Source of the DNA: Phytohalomonas tamaricis
Lineage (GTDB): Bacteria > Pseudomonadota > Gammaproteobacteria > Pseudomonadales > Halomonadaceae
DNA length: 64,000 bases
Direction: 5' to 3'
Assembly: GCF_003012345.1 (NCBI RefSeq)
Contig: NZ_PVRV01000020.1
Span: forward strand, 372,001-436,000
Made by a program: the position numbers and the translations under genes. The notes beneath the pieces are model-generated. The model saw nothing but the letters and a program-made list of their open reading frames with translations, was not told the DNA's origin and made no database searches. Below are positions 8,847-17,462 of this stretch, piece by piece (position 1 is the stretch's first letter; each line of letters opens with the position of its first letter).

Positions 8847-8877
8847 TTGACTCATCTTCACGAACACGACCTATAAA
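8847..8877 (+). promoter_or_regulatory. Possible putA promoter
   Basis: TTGACT at 8847-8852 and TATAAA at 8872-8877 are separated by 19 bases, longer than the ideal 17. The position about 80 bases before the putA start is suitable. The long spacer would fit a promoter that needs an activator, such as the adjacent AraC protein. Confidence 0.35.
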
Positions 8878-8954
8878 AAGTCTCAATTACTTAATCGTCT
8901 GTGCCTACACACAGCGGTGAGTGTTCGTGGCGGGCTGCGAAGGGAAAGCCAATC

Positions 8955-11900
8955 ATGTTGAAACACGAGCAAATGCTGGACGCCGCCACATGGCAGCGCG
9001 ATCTCGATACACAATTCAAAACCCTCAGTGAACATTACATCGTCGATGAAAACGCCTACGTCGGCGAGCTAGTCAAATTGCTTGATGTCGACAAACGCGA
9101 TTTCAAGCGTATTGGCGAGAAAGCAGCCGAACTGGTACGTGAAGTACGCGCTATGGATACCGCCGTCGACAGTATCGATGAGCTGCTGCAGCAGTACAGC
9201 CTTGATACTCAGGAAGGGGTGCTGCTGATGTGCTTGGCGGAAGCGCTGCTGCGCATCCCCGACAAGGCCACAGCCGATGCGCTGATCGAGGATAAGCTTG
9301 GCGTTGCTGACTGGAAAGCGCACCTCGGTAAGAGCGAGTCATGGTTCGTTAACGCCTCGACCTGGGGGCTTTTAACCACCGGGCGCGTGATCAAGCTTGA
9401 TCATCCTCGCGACGGCAAACCGGCCAACTTCATCAACCGCCTGGTCAACCGTATGGGTGAGCCGGTGATCCGCAGTGCGATGATGCAGGCGATGAAGATC
9501 ATGGGCCGTCAGTTCGTGCTTGGCCGTGATATGAACGAGGCCCTCAAGCGCTCTAAGCCCCTGTTCGACAAGGGCTACACCTATTCCTACGATATGCTCG
9601 GCGAGGCAGCGTTGACGCGTGAAGACGCCAAGCGCTACTTCAATGACTATGCCCGTGCAATCGAAAATGTCGGTGAAACCAGCCAGCGTTTAGCCGCCAC
9701 TACCCCGGCGCCCTCAATCTCGATCAAATTGTCAGCATTGCATCCACGCTACGAGTTCGCCCGTCGGGAGCAGGTGCTCGACGAGCTGGTCGGCGTGGTG
9801 CGTGAATTAGTCAAAATGGCGCGCGAGCGTGACGTGGCATTGACCATCGATGCCGAGGAAGTTGACCGCCTTGAGCTATCGCTTGAAGTATTCAAGGCCA
9901 TTTACGAGGCCGAGGAATCCCGTGGCTGGGGTAAGTTCGGCCTGGTCATTCAAGCCTATTCCAAAAGAGCATTGCCTGCGCTGCAATGGCTGACCAAGGT
10001 AGCCGACCAGCAAGGCGATGCCATTCCGGTCCGCCTGGTCAAGGGCGCCTACTGGGATACCGAGATCAAGGAGTCACAGCAGCTCGGTGTCGACGGCTAT
10101 CCAGTATTTACTCGCAAGGCATGTACTGACGTCTCCTACCTGGTTTGTGCCACCTACCTGCTCTCTGATAATACCCGGGGACGGATTTTCCCGCAGTTCG
10201 CCACGCACAACGCACATACCATCAGTGCGATCGTAGAGATTGCTGCCGAGAAGAACCGCCCCTTCGAGTACCAGCGCCTGCATGGCATGGGAGAGGCGCT
10301 CTACGAAGCAGCCCTGCCACGTACGCCCAAGGGTACCTATTGCCGCATTTATGCCCCGGTCGGCGCTCATAAGGACTTGCTACCCTATCTGGTACGCCGC
10401 CTGCTCGAAAACGGCGCCAACTCATCGTTCGTTCACCAACTGGTCGATCCACGTGTTCCGGTCGAGACGCTATGCGTTCATCCCGTCGAGACGCTAAATC
10501 AGTATGCGAGTTACGCCAACGCCAATATTCCCATACCGGTTGATATCTACGGCGCGCAGCGCAAGAACTCGAAGGGGATCAACTTGAACATTCGCAGCCA
10601 GTACCAGCCCCTCATCGACGATATGAACCGCTTCATGACGACCAGCTACCATGCCAAACCGCTGGTCGCCTTCGAGATCGCCGATGACGAGGCACTGACT
10701 CAGCAGGTGGTCAGCCCTTACGATCATAGCCAACACGTCGGCACTGTTCAGTGGGCCAGCAAGGAACAGGCTCAACGCGCCATTGATGTGGCTTGGAACG
10801 CATTCCCACGCTGGAGCACGACTCCCGCCGATGAACGCGCCACTATCCTTGATCGCTTTGCCGATCTAATGGAAACCCATATCGCCGAGTTGATGGCATT
10901 ATGTTCACGTGAAGGTGGCAAGCAACTCACCGATGGCATCGCCGAGGTGCGTGAAGCGGTCGACTTCTGCCGCTACTATGCAGCCCGGGCGCGTGAACTG
11001 TTCAGCGCGCCGACGCCATTGCCCGGCCCCACCGGTGAATCCAACGAACTTGAGCTACAAGGCCGTGGTGTATTCGCCACCATCAGCCCCTGGAACTTCC
11101 CGGTCGCGATCTTCTGTGGCCAGACTGTCGCCGCCGCTGTTGCCGGCAATACCGTGCTCGCCAAGCCAGCCGAACAGACCTCGCTGGTCGCTCATCGCGT
11201 TGTCGAGTTGATGTATGAAGCTGGCATGCCGCGTGATGTGGTGCAGTTGCTGCCCGGCGATGGCCCTACTGTCGGCTCGGTGCTGTCTTCTGACAGCCGC
11301 ATTGCCGGCGTTGCGTTTACCGGTTCGACCCATACCGCGCAAATCATTAACCGATCTCTCGCTAATCGTGACAACGCGCCATTGCCGACACTGATTGCCG
11401 AAACCGGTGGCCTCAATGCGATGATCGTCGACTCCACCGCGCTGCCCGAGCAGGTAGTCGCCGATGTAGTCGAGTCTTCCTATCAAAGTGCCGGTCAGCG
11501 CTGTTCAGCCTTGCGTGTGCTTTACGTTCAAGAAGACGTTGCCGAACGCGTGCTTGAAACACTCAAAGGGGCAATGGCCGAGCTTCGCATTGGCGACCCA
11601 ACCGATTTAGCCACCGATGTCGGCCCTGTCATCGACGAAGAAGCACGCAAGAACCTGCAGGCGCACATCGATAAGCTCACCCAAGCCGGCAGTCTGATCT
11701 ATCAGACACCTGTTGATGAAAAAACGATGCGGCAAGGTACCTTCGTCGCGCCGACCGCGTTCAAGGTCGATGGCATCGAAGCACTCGAAACCGAGCAGTT
11801 CGGCCCGATCCTGCATGTCGCCACCTTCAAGAGCAGCGAGATCGATCGTCTGATCGACACCATCAATATTAAAGGCTACGGGCTGACGTTCGGCATCCAT

Positions 11901-12143
11901 AGCCGCAACGAATCATTCTCACGCCATGTCGCCGAGCGTATTAGAGTTGGCAATGTTTATGTCAATCGCAATATCATCGGCGCGGTGGTGGGTGTACAGC
12001 CGTTCGGTGGTCAAGGGTTCTCCGGAACGGGGCCCAAAGCAGGCGGGCCGCACTATCTGTTACGCTTTATCACCGAGAAGACTCGTACCATCAATACGGC
12101 CGCACTTGGCGGCAATGCGTCCCTGCTCGCGCTCGGCGATTGA
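8955..12143 (+). CDS. putA: Bifunctional proline dehydrogenase / L-glutamate gamma-semialdehyde dehydrogenase
   Basis: A 1062-residue enzyme that oxidises proline to glutamate in two steps, using FAD in the N-terminal proline dehydrogenase and NAD in the C-terminal aldehyde dehydrogenase. The proline dehydrogenase barrel (about 150-470) shows RLVKGAYWDTEIK. The aldehyde dehydrogenase half (about 540-1040) shows ISPWNFPVAIF, FTGST and the catalytic cysteine at residue 850 (SAGQRCSALR). The ribbon-helix-helix repressor domain of E. coli PutA is absent, as in Pseudomonas, so another protein must regulate it; the AraC gene upstream is the candidate. ATG 8955 matches short PutA N-termini; GTG 8901 is in frame but less likely. 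putP follows 92 bases downstream. Confidence 0.95.
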   Translation: MLKHEQMLDAATWQRDLDTQFKTLSEHYIVDENAYVGELVKLLDVDKRDFKRIGEKAAELVREVRAMDTAVDSIDELLQQYSLDTQEGVLLMCLAEALLRIPDKATADALIEDKLGVADWKAHLGKSESWFVNASTWGLLTTGRVIKLDHPRDGKPANFINRLVNRMGEPVIRSAMMQAMKIMGRQFVLGRDMNEALKRSKPLFDKGYTYSYDMLGEAALTREDAKRYFNDYARAIENVGETSQRLAATTPAPSISIKLSALHPRYEFARREQVLDELVGVVRELVKMARERDVALTIDAEEVDRLELSLEVFKAIYEAEESRGWGKFGLVIQAYSKRALPALQWLTKVADQQGDAIPVRLVKGAYWDTEIKESQQLGVDGYPVFTRKACTDVSYLVCATYLLSDNTRGRIFPQFATHNAHTISAIVEIAAEKNRPFEYQRLHGMGEALYEAALPRTPKGTYCRIYAPVGAHKDLLPYLVRRLLENGANSSFVHQLVDPRVPVETLCVHPVETLNQYASYANANIPIPVDIYGAQRKNSKGINLNIRSQYQPLIDDMNRFMTTSYHAKPLVAFEIADDEALTQQVVSPYDHSQHVGTVQWASKEQAQRAIDVAWNAFPRWSTTPADERATILDRFADLMETHIAELMALCSREGGKQLTDGIAEVREAVDFCRYYAARARELFSAPTPLPGPTGESNELELQGRGVFATISPWNFPVAIFCGQTVAAAVAGNTVLAKPAEQTSLVAHRVVELMYEAGMPRDVVQLLPGDGPTVGSVLSSDSRIAGVAFTGSTHTAQIINRSLANRDNAPLPTLIAETGGLNAMIVDSTALPEQVVADVVESSYQSAGQRCSALRVLYVQEDVAERVLETLKGAMAELRIGDPTDLATDVGPVIDEEARKNLQAHIDKLTQAGSLIYQTPVDEKTMRQGTFVAPTAFKVDGIEALETEQFGPILHVATFKSSEIDRLIDTINIKGYGLTFGIHSRNESFSRHVAERIRVGNVYVNRNIIGAVVGVQPFGGQGFSGTGPKAGGPHYLLRFITEKTRTINTAALGGNASLLALGD

Positions 12144-12235
12144 GTGAGGCTGCGACAACATTCGAGTTGAATGTCATCAGCGGGAGCGCCGTCTTATGAC
12201 GGCGCTCGACAATAAGAAACTGAAGGAACATGACA

Positions 12236-13705
12236 ATGGTTGAGAACAGCCTTTCTATCGGCATCACGTTCGCGCTCTATCTGTTGCTTATGCTGGGCAT
12301 CGGCCTGTATGCCTGGAAACGCACCAGTGATCTTTCCGACTATATTCTTGGTGGGCGCTCGCTAGGGCCCTGGACCTCAGCCATTTCGGCCGGTGCCTCA
12401 GACATGTCCGGCTGGCTACTGCTGGGTCTACCCGGCGCGGCGTATATCAGCGGTTTATCGGCCGCCTGGATCGGCATCGGTCTGCTGGCCGGGACGTGGC
12501 TGAACTGGCTGATCGTTGCGCGCCGGCTGCGTGTCTATAGCTTCGTTGCCAGCAACTCGCTGACACTGCCGGAATTCTTTGAGCACCGCTTTCGCGATAA
12601 TTCACATACCATTCGCGTCATTTCAGCGCTGTTCATCTTGTTGTTCTTCCTGTTTTACACCAGCTCAGGCTTGGTCGCCGGCGCTAAGTTATTCAATACC
12701 GTATTCGGACTCGACTACACTACCGCCCTGACCATCGGCACGTTAGCGATCATTTCCTACACTTTCTTCGGTGGCTTTCTCGCAGTCTCGTGGACCGATC
12801 TGATTCAGGGCCTGATGATGGCCGCAGCGCTGGTCATCGTACCGATCGTAGCCATGAGCGAAATGGGCATATCCACTACCTTCGCCCGCGTTCAGGCGGA
12901 AAATCCATTGCTGCTCGAATGGTTCCGTGACGCGGCCACGGGTGAGCGCCTGACTTGGATTGCCATTGTCAGCTCATTGGCATGGGGGCTGGGTTACTTT
13001 GGTCAGCCACACATTCTGGCACGCTTCTCTGCAATACGAAGCCCCGATGATATTCCTACGGCACGTCGTATTGCCGTCATCTGGTCAGCTCTCGGACTCG
13101 TTAGTGCCGTGGCTATCGGTTTCACTGGGCTTGTGTACATGCCGGGTGTACTTGAAGATAGCGAAACCGTGTTCATGGCGATGGTCAATGCCATTTTCCA
13201 TCCGCTGGTCGCAGGCATCCTTCTGGCCGCGATTCTTGCCGCCGTCATGTCGACAGCTGACTCGCAGCTGCTGGTTTCCTCATCGGCGCTAGCTGATGAT
13301 TTCTATAAAGCAATCTTCCGCAAACAAGCCTCGCAGAAGGAACTGATGTGGGTGGGCCGCATTTCTGTTGTCCTGATTGCCGCCATTGCCTATAGCCTTG
13401 CACTCGACCCTGATTCAAGCGTGCTCAATCTTGTTTCCTACGCTTGGGCCGGTTTCGGCGCTGCATTCGGTCCGGCTCTGATCATGTCGCTCTTCTGGCG
13501 CCGCATGAACCGCTGGGGCGCGCTGGCAGGCATTGTTGTCGGCGGCGTGACAGTCGTTATCTGGGCACAGATTTCCGGCGGAATTTTTGATCTTTACGAA
13601 ATTGTACCCGGCGTGATCTTCTCCTATCTCGCTATAGTGATAGTGAGCTTGGTGAGCGGCGAGCCTCAACCGGAAGTTACCGCTGAATTCGATAGCATCG
13701 AATAA
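12236..13705 (+). CDS. putP: Sodium/proline symporter
   Basis: A 489-residue transporter of the sodium:solute symporter family with about 13 membrane segments, importing proline with sodium. The PutP signature near residue 55 is clear (ISAGASDMSGWLLLGLPGAAY), as are the LPEFFEHRF loop and VMSTADSQLLVSSSAL. ATG 12236 is preferred because AAGGA lies eight bases ahead; ATG 12230 is too close to that site. It follows putA on the same strand and ends in a strong terminator, so uptake and catabolism form one unit. In a halophile-like host it could also supply proline as an osmolyte, which is inference. Confidence 0.94.
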   Translation: MVENSLSIGITFALYLLLMLGIGLYAWKRTSDLSDYILGGRSLGPWTSAISAGASDMSGWLLLGLPGAAYISGLSAAWIGIGLLAGTWLNWLIVARRLRVYSFVASNSLTLPEFFEHRFRDNSHTIRVISALFILLFFLFYTSSGLVAGAKLFNTVFGLDYTTALTIGTLAIISYTFFGGFLAVSWTDLIQGLMMAAALVIVPIVAMSEMGISTTFARVQAENPLLLEWFRDAATGERLTWIAIVSSLAWGLGYFGQPHILARFSAIRSPDDIPTARRIAVIWSALGLVSAVAIGFTGLVYMPGVLEDSETVFMAMVNAIFHPLVAGILLAAILAAVMSTADSQLLVSSSALADDFYKAIFRKQASQKELMWVGRISVVLIAAIAYSLALDPDSSVLNLVSYAWAGFGAAFGPALIMSLFWRRMNRWGALAGIVVGGVTVVIWAQISGGIFDLYEIVPGVIFSYLAIVIVSLVSGEPQPEVTAEFDSIE

Positions 13706-13753
13706 AACCGGTAGCGCTGAGGTATCAACGCTCAGCACTTCGCCAGAAAACCG

Positions 13754-13783
13754 AAAGCCCCGCCAATGGCGGGGCTTTCTTTA
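13754..13783. terminator. Terminator after putP (bidirectional stem)
   Basis: AAAGCCCCGCC and GGCGGGGCTTT form a perfect stem around AAT, followed on the plus strand by TCTTT. The A/T-flanked symmetry lets it also serve the convergent small gene at 13826-14104. Confidence 0.88.
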
Positions 13784-13825
13784 TCCAGCTTATGATGATC
13801 AAAGCTGGCGAGCGTAACGTTACGC

Positions 13826-14104
13826 TTAGTGAATCTTTTTCAGCGCCCAAGTCATGACCAGCTTCACAACAAAAGCAATGATAGCAATCAGGATCAGTGT
13901 CAGGATCATCGAGACAGGACGGATGATAAGCGTGGCGCCAAGCACCCCGACGGCTGCACTCCACAGCCAGCGGTCATTATCATCGACCTGGAGTGCCGCC
14001 GGAATGCGGCTTTTAACGAAATGGCCAAAGCCACCTTCCCATCCCTTGAGGGCTAGAAAGAAGAAAATTGCAAAAGCGATAATCCACACTAGAGCTACTG
14101 TCAT
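13826..14104 (-). CDS. Small membrane protein of unknown function
   Basis: A 92-residue protein with an N-terminal hydrophobic helix (ALVWIIAFAIFFFLAL) and two more hydrophobic stretches in the second half (WSAAVGVLGATLIIRP and ILTLILIAIIAFVVKLVM), so probably three membrane spans. The stretch GWEGGFGHFVKSRIPAALQ between them is amphipathic. GGAG lies eight bases before the ATG. I do not recognise the family. It follows the gloC-type gene on the minus strand after a 44-base gap and may be cotranscribed with it. Confidence 0.65.
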   Translation of the reverse strand: MTVALVWIIAFAIFFFLALKGWEGGFGHFVKSRIPAALQVDDNDRWLWSAAVGVLGATLIIRPVSMILTLILIAIIAFVVKLVMTWALKKIH

Positions 14105-14148
14105 TTCACGTCTCCAAACACACTAGGATGCTTATAGTAAGGTAATTT

Positions 14149-14802
14149 CTATCGTCCTGGGCCAAGTATAGAGTCCGAGACGAATGGATTGCTGCGCCTT
14201 TCTTCACAAAACGTCGAGATAGCGCCATGGCCGGGAATAAAGGTAACGTCATCGCCCAATGGCCATAGCTTATCCCGTATGGAACGTAACAGTGACGCAT
14301 GATCGCCGCCAGGCAAGTCAGTACGTCCAATGCCACCGTTAAACAGTACATCACCCACTTGCGCCAGCCGGGCTGCACGATCGAAGAAGATCACATGCCC
14401 AGGCGCATGGCCCGGGCAATGATACACCTCAAGACGACGTGTACCGACATTGATGCTATCCCCTTCCTCTAACCAACGATCGGGCGTAAAGGTTTTTACC
14501 ATGGGAAAGCCGAACATACTTGCCTGCTGGGCAAGGGCTTCGATCAGTGGCGCATCATCGCGATGAGGGCCAATAACGGGCACATGCAGGTATTCGTTAA
14601 GCTCGACTACACCGCCAACATGATCAATATGCCCGTGCGTGAGCAGAATCTGCGTAACGTTTACGCCCTTTTTTCGTATCACGGCGAGAATACTTTCCAC
14701 ATCCCCACCGGGATCGAAGATGGCGGCGTCTTTTGTTTCAGGACAGATGAGCAGCGTACAGTTCTGGGCGAACGGCGTGACAGTAAGTATTTCATAATTC
14801 AT
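14149..14802 (-). CDS. gloC: MBL-fold hydrolase, glyoxalase II-like (YcbL/GloC type)
   Basis: A 217-residue metallo-beta-lactamase-fold hydrolase. It contains the metal motif THGHIDH near residue 55, followed by HCPGHAPGH, GDVLFNGGIGRTDLPGGD and a C-terminal FIPGHGAISTF. The opening MNYEILTVTPFAQNC and the overall sequence closely follow E. coli YcbL (GloC), a small glyoxalase II that hydrolyses S-lactoylglutathione in methylglyoxal detoxification. It is cytoplasmic. Length matches the short YcbL type rather than the longer GloB. Family assignment is strong; the physiological substrate here is inferred. Confidence 0.85.
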   Translation of the reverse strand: MNYEILTVTPFAQNCTLLICPETKDAAIFDPGGDVESILAVIRKKGVNVTQILLTHGHIDHVGGVVELNEYLHVPVIGPHRDDAPLIEALAQQASMFGFPMVKTFTPDRWLEEGDSINVGTRRLEVYHCPGHAPGHVIFFDRAARLAQVGDVLFNGGIGRTDLPGGDHASLLRSIRDKLWPLGDDVTFIPGHGAISTFCEERRSNPFVSDSILGPGR

Positions 14803-15110
14803 GTTATTTAGCCGAGAGCTGCTCCATTCATAAGGATGCCAGCAAGAAAGATTACCTGCGCCTCATATCGGCGTGCAACCTCAATCACGTCTGGTGACAT
14901 GACAGGCAGCAGCGCTATTTTTAGATGATTTTAAAATTTTAAAGCGCCCTACCCTTGAAAAATAGTCTGGCGGAGCCATCTCCATAGGCAATGCGCTTGG
15001 AAGGGCCAGTCAAAGGTACCAAATCGACTACTATTTGATAGCGATGCCCTGACAACCCTGGCGTTAACGCGCTACCCTTAAATTACATGCACATCTTGAT
15101 AGGCCCAGTT
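14803..15110. other. Divergent intergenic region, gloC to slyD
   Basis: A gene-free region between divergent genes. It includes an AT-rich patch around 14917-14943 built of alternating runs of T and A. Promoters for both genes must lie here, but no pair close to consensus is evident. Confidence 0.5.
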
Positions 15111-15593
15111 ATGCAAATTGCTCAAAATGCCGTAGTCGCTTTCCATTACACCCTGACTAACGAAGCAGGCGAAGTGCTGGACAGCTCTGAAGGCCGCGAG
15201 CCGCTCGCCTACCTGCACGGATCGGGCAATATTATTCCAGGTTTGGAAAAGGAACTGGCCGGTCGTCAGAGTGGAGACAAGCTTCAGGTGCGCGTTGAAC
15301 CCGCCGAAGGCTATGGCGAGATCCAGCCCGCACTTGTACAGGAAGTACCGCGTGATGCGTTTCAGGGTGTTGAAGAGATTCAACCCGGTATGCAGTTCCA
15401 AGCCCAAACCGAAGGTGGCCCGCTGCTGGTCACGGTAACCAAGTTGGAAGGTGATACGGTTACTGTCGATGGCAACCATCCGCTGGCAGGTGAAACGCTG
15501 AACTTTGATGTCAGTATTGAAGAAGTTCGTGAAGCATCACCGGAAGAAATGGAGCATGGCCACGTTCATGGTCCAGACGGTCATCATCACTAA
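15111..15593 (+). CDS. slyD: FKBP-type peptidyl-prolyl isomerase, SlyD-like
   Basis: A 160-residue cytoplasmic prolyl isomerase and chaperone. The split FKBP domain (residues 1-70 and 125-145) is interrupted by the insert-in-flap chaperone domain (about 72-125), the SlyD arrangement. Recognisable parts are FHYTLTNEAGEVLDSS, GSGNIIPGLEKEL and VDGNHPLAGETLNFDV. The C-terminus is histidine-rich (HGHVHGPDGHHH), suggesting nickel or other metal binding as in SlyD, though the tail is shorter than in E. coli. ATG 15111 gives the usual MQIAQNAVVAFHY start; ATG 15087 is in frame and neither has a strong ribosome site. It is monocistronic with a perfect terminator. Confidence 0.88.
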   Translation: MQIAQNAVVAFHYTLTNEAGEVLDSSEGREPLAYLHGSGNIIPGLEKELAGRQSGDKLQVRVEPAEGYGEIQPALVQEVPRDAFQGVEEIQPGMQFQAQTEGGPLLVTVTKLEGDTVTVDGNHPLAGETLNFDVSIEEVREASPEEMEHGHVHGPDGHHH

Positions 15594-15612
15594 GCGTGAT
15601 GGCTAGATAGAT

Positions 15613-15646
15613 AAAAAAAGGCAACGCTGCGGCGTTGCCTTTTTTG
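15613..15646. terminator. Bidirectional terminator after slyD
   Basis: AAGGCAACGC and GCGTTGCCTT form a perfect ten-pair stem with a TGCG loop, flanked by A and T runs. It serves slyD on the plus strand and could serve the convergent gene at 15734-16363. Confidence 0.93.
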
Positions 15647-15733
15647 TTTATTATGTATGCCCTATGCTCTTCTGCACTATTGCCCATCATCCTGCATGCA
15701 TTACTTCACCAATCGCTGCCACGAGCATTCACT

Positions 15734-16363
15734 TTACTTCAGTCCTTTAAGGTCAATTCTTACTAGCGTGCGGTACCCACCAATAATCCGTGCCACGATT
15801 ACGGACCCACAGAGCGCAGAAAATCCCCAGGCAATCTGAACAAAGTAAGCAGGCCATAGGCAAAAGGCTATCAAGAAAGCGATTTTCCCCGTTCCTCGTG
15901 TCAACTCATCCAGGTAATGAAGCGTTCGATAGCTGAGCTTTGGCCGTTCAAGCCAACGTACTTTACACGCTGAAAAAGCGAGTGACGTGCTTGAGGTGCC
16001 AATGAGCGCAGCAAGCAGAATTACTGCTGCAGGTGCATTATGCATCGGATTAGCCAATGCAAACCCGGTAACGACTGAGGCATAAAAGATATTATCGAGG
16101 CAGATATCAAGAAAGCCGCCTGCGTTACTGGCACGGTCGAGCATTCGTGCCAACGCACCATCGAGCCCATCCATGAAGCGATTGACCAGAATAGTCGCCA
16201 GAGCCGCTTGATAATAATCAAATATCAACAGTGGCAAAGCCGCCATTCCAATAAAAAACCCCGTAATGGTGACGCCGGTTGGCGTGATACGCCACGCGAT
16301 TGAATGGCGCGCCAGCAAACGCAGAAACGGCTGGAAGAGATGATTAAACCATTTATCCAGCAT
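15734..16363 (-). CDS. CDP-alcohol phosphatidyltransferase family protein
   Basis: A 209-residue membrane enzyme with about five or six hydrophobic segments. The diagnostic CDP-alcohol phosphatidyltransferase motif D-G-x2-A-R-x8-G-x3-D-x3-D is complete: DGALAR near residue 67, then eight residues, then GGFLDICLD. These enzymes move a phosphatidyl or phosphoalcohol group from a CDP-activated lipid or alcohol in phospholipid synthesis. The sequence is not clearly PgsA, PssA or cardiolipin synthase, so the acceptor alcohol is unknown. It stands alone between slyD and the NlpC/P60 gene. Confidence 0.85.
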   Translation of the reverse strand: MLDKWFNHLFQPFLRLLARHSIAWRITPTGVTITGFFIGMAALPLLIFDYYQAALATILVNRFMDGLDGALARMLDRASNAGGFLDICLDNIFYASVVTGFALANPMHNAPAAVILLAALIGTSSTSLAFSACKVRWLERPKLSYRTLHYLDELTRGTGKIAFLIAFCLWPAYFVQIAWGFSALCGSVIVARIIGGYRTLVRIDLKGLK

Positions 16364-16686
16364 TCAGAAGCTCCTCGTAATCCTACGCGCTAGCGAATCG
16401 GTAACACGCTGAAAATATTACTTAGCGGGAAAGGGCGAATCAGATAAGTAGCGCATATATAAAAGCTGGAGGAAGGCTAGCGCTGCAGCAAATTACCTTC
16501 CTGCCAGCGTGCAATCCCACTGCGGCAATAAAGGCCTACAGCAATGCCTTGTAGACGGGAATTAGCCTCTCAGCACAATACGTGAACTGAAAGTTGTGCT
16601 TTTGCATCCACCAGCGCCTGCCCCCTTTATCAAAAACGCCCATCAATGTAGCCGATGGGCGTTGTTAGAGCTTGGCTGGATGAGCT
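16364..16686. other. Intergenic region downstream of the NlpC/P60 gene
   Basis: It holds the terminator of the NlpC/P60 gene (16632-16662) and presumably the promoter of the CDP-alcohol phosphatidyltransferase gene. I see no further gene or repeat. Confidence 0.5.
16632..16662 (-). terminator. Terminator after the NlpC/P60 gene
   Basis: On the minus strand AACGCCCATC pairs perfectly with GATGGGCGTT around a nine-base loop, followed by a run of T. Confidence 0.82.
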
Positions 16687-17286
16687 TTAGGAATCGTTCT
16701 GTGCCAGGGAGCGCATCGCCAGCTCCGTTTGATCCAAAGGCCGCCGCGACTGCCAGTAATGTTGACTCCAATACGGATTATCGAGTCGTGAAAGCTTGAC
16801 GCCCTGCGAGCTGGAAGCATGCAGGAAATAGCCCTCTCCTACATAAATTCCCACATGGCGGTAGCGTCGAGAGGGCTTGAAAAAGACAAGATCCCCTGGC
16901 TTTAAAGCCGCTTTATCGATACGCCGGCCCTGCAATACCTGACCTGTCGTAGTGCGCGGCAGTTCGATATCAAACCCATCGCGATAGACTTGCTGCACTA
17001 GCGACGAACAGTCGACACCGACTTTGGACTGGCCACCCAAGCGATAAGGCGTACCTGCCCAAGCATCAAATTCACTCAGCAGTGTCTTGCGAATATCTCT
17101 CATTGACCCCGTGTCGTTGAGCGATTGCAGGGTCGGGGTTTGTCTTTTGGCCTTCGCTTTCGACGTCTTGAGCGTCGAAAGCGAAGGCATTGTTACCGCG
17201 TAATAATCGTTCTGCATATCCGGTTGCTGGGCTGCACAGCCTGACAGCAACAACAGAAGCAGGCAGCAGCCATAAAATCGGCGCAT
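16687..17286 (-). CDS. NlpC/P60 family lipoprotein peptidase
   Basis: A 199-residue predicted lipoprotein. The N-terminal signal ends in the lipobox LSGC, making Cys17 the lipidated residue. Residues 70-185 form an NlpC/P60 (C40) domain: the nucleophile lies in VDCSSLVQQVY, the histidine in HVGIYVG, and a third polar position in FLHASSSQGV. Such enzymes, including E. coli MepS and NlpC, cleave peptide bonds in peptidoglycan stem peptides; MepS cuts D-Ala-meso-DAP cross-links. Size and lipidation fit this outer-membrane-anchored group, but the bond cleaved cannot be assigned. It is monocistronic with its own terminator. Confidence 0.88.
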   Translation of the reverse strand: MRRFYGCCLLLLLLSGCAAQQPDMQNDYYAVTMPSLSTLKTSKAKAKRQTPTLQSLNDTGSMRDIRKTLLSEFDAWAGTPYRLGGQSKVGVDCSSLVQQVYRDGFDIELPRTTTGQVLQGRRIDKAALKPGDLVFFKPSRRYRHVGIYVGEGYFLHASSSQGVKLSRLDNPYWSQHYWQSRRPLDQTELAMRSLAQNDS

Positions 17287-17462
17287 TATTGCTTTACCTT
17301 TTTTATTAATGGAAGCATAGGGTGTGCTTCCCCACCGGCTTCTTGATGTCGCTAAAAGCAGTTCATCAACTCGACCCAGTTCAGTTACTTAGCACTTAAG
17401 TCGAGCATCATAAGATGAGAAAGGCAAAACACAAAAACTAATTTTCTCAACAAAAGGTAGGA

